NCBI GenBank assembly: GCA_002332715.1
Contig: DDBE01000192.1
Coordinates: 28,426 to 34,821, forward strand
DNA: 6,396 nucleotides
Direction of reading: 5' to 3'
Origin: Flavobacteriales bacterium UBA2040
Lineage (GTDB): Bacteria; Bacteroidota; Bacteroidia; Flavobacteriales_D; Crocinitomicaceae
Positions 6,004 to 6,396 of this stretch are shown here, piece by piece. A program made the translations under genes and the position numbers. Within the stretch, counting starts at the first letter, position 1. Each line of letters starts with the position of its first letter. The notes below the pieces were generated by a model. The model did not search any database and was not told where the DNA came from. It worked only from the letters and a program-made list of their open reading frames with translations.

Positions 6004-6396
6004 TTAATTTTTGGTAAGTCTTTTTCTGATCAGCTGACCACCGCTGCGCGCTTCGATGAGGTAAACGCCCGATACAAAATTAGTTACATCAACATCAATA
6101 ACATTACTTGAAGTTATTTCTTTCGATACAATTGATCCCATTACGTCGTAAATAATTATCTCATCTATCAAAAATTCTGATTGAATGAAGAAATTGTTCT
6201 GTGCAGGATTTGGATACAACTCCAAACTCATTCTTTCTGTTTCTGAAACAGCTGCTGTTCCACCTGAGCATGATACTGCTATTGAGTCTAATCCCCATAC
6301 ATTGTCGAAATAGCAAATGTTGTCTTGTGTTCTTCCTCCTAAATCAAAATTAGGGAAAATGACAATTTGATCGACCATCTCTGTTGCATATGGAAA
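6004..6396 (-). CDS. T9SS type A sorting domain protein, C-terminal fragment (5' partial)
   Basis: The frame stays open to the right edge: six codons (FPYATE) precede the first in-frame Met at 6376-6378, so that ATG is internal and the true start is beyond the window. About 130 residues are visible, ending at TAA (6004-6006). The first part (EMVDQIVIFPNFDLGGRTQDNICYFDNVWG as adjoining pieces VDQIVIFPNF, GGRTQDNICYFDNV) resembles the last strands of a beta-sandwich carbohydrate-binding-like module found in secreted Bacteroidota hydrolases. The catalytic part, if any, is not visible. A short linker (SCSGGTAAVSETER) leads to the sorting domain: LELYPNPAQNNFFI, NFVSGVYLIEA and the basic tail RKRLTKN. 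It is the same strand as the neighbouring T9SS protein but separated from it by a terminator, so it is a separate transcription unit. The sorting-domain call is firm; the module call is tentative. Confidence 0.85.
   Translation of the reverse strand, partial: FPYATEMVDQIVIFPNFDLGGRTQDNICYFDNVWGLDSIAVSCSGGTAAVSETERMSLELYPNPAQNNFFIQSEFLIDEIIIYDVMGSIVSKEITSSNVIDVDVTNFVSGVYLIEARSGGQLIRKRLTKN

Noticed and set aside
6004..6378. Reading the right-edge T9SS fragment as a complete 124-residue gene
   Set aside because: The frame continues without a stop to the window edge, the Met is in the middle of a beta-strand pattern, and there is no signal peptide, which a T9SS cargo needs.

Overview
The window looks like a piece of a Bacteroidota chromosome, probably Flavobacteriales or a relative. 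Three things point there: two proteins end in type IX secretion (T9SS) type A sorting domains, the first gene is a DUF5916 outer-membrane-type protein, and several upstream regions carry Bacteroidota-style -7 boxes (TAnnTTTG). The DNA is AT-rich and gene-dense, with no transposase, integrase, tRNA, rRNA or CRISPR array. No intergenic stretch exceeds 200 bp.

Layout. The only plus-strand gene (1-1401) is the 3' part of a DUF5916 protein whose N-terminus lies before the window. It converges on a minus-strand block with only 3 bp between the stop codons. Read in its own direction, that block runs: pirin-family cupin (start 4620 or 4650), NfsB-like nitroreductase (3794-3159), GT4 glycosyltransferase (3134-2019) and phosphoheptose isomerase gmhA (1983-1405). 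Gaps of 24 and 35 bp suggest that nitroreductase, glycosyltransferase and gmhA can be co-transcribed. Pirin lies 115 bp upstream and has its own probable promoter with an overlapping palindromic operator candidate. Further right are two more minus-strand genes for secreted T9SS cargo: a complete 320-residue protein (5811-4849) and the C-terminal part of a second one that runs off the right edge (6396-6004). A strong hairpin terminator separates them.

How the genes fit together. Pirin and the nitroreductase form a plausible small redox or quinone-response pair. GmhA makes the heptose-7-phosphate precursor of surface-glycan heptose, and the glycosyltransferase beside it is a natural partner in glycan assembly. 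Joining a redox pair to a heptose/glycan pair on one strand is the least expected arrangement here, but it may be simple adjacency. The T9SS proteins and the DUF5916 barrel belong to the cell surface.

I found no clear sign of an undescribed multi-gene system. The most interesting non-coding signals are the near-perfect 24-bp palindrome upstream of pirin (4716-4739) and three copies of a GTATATC half-site around the putative promoter of the complete T9SS protein (5859-5892).
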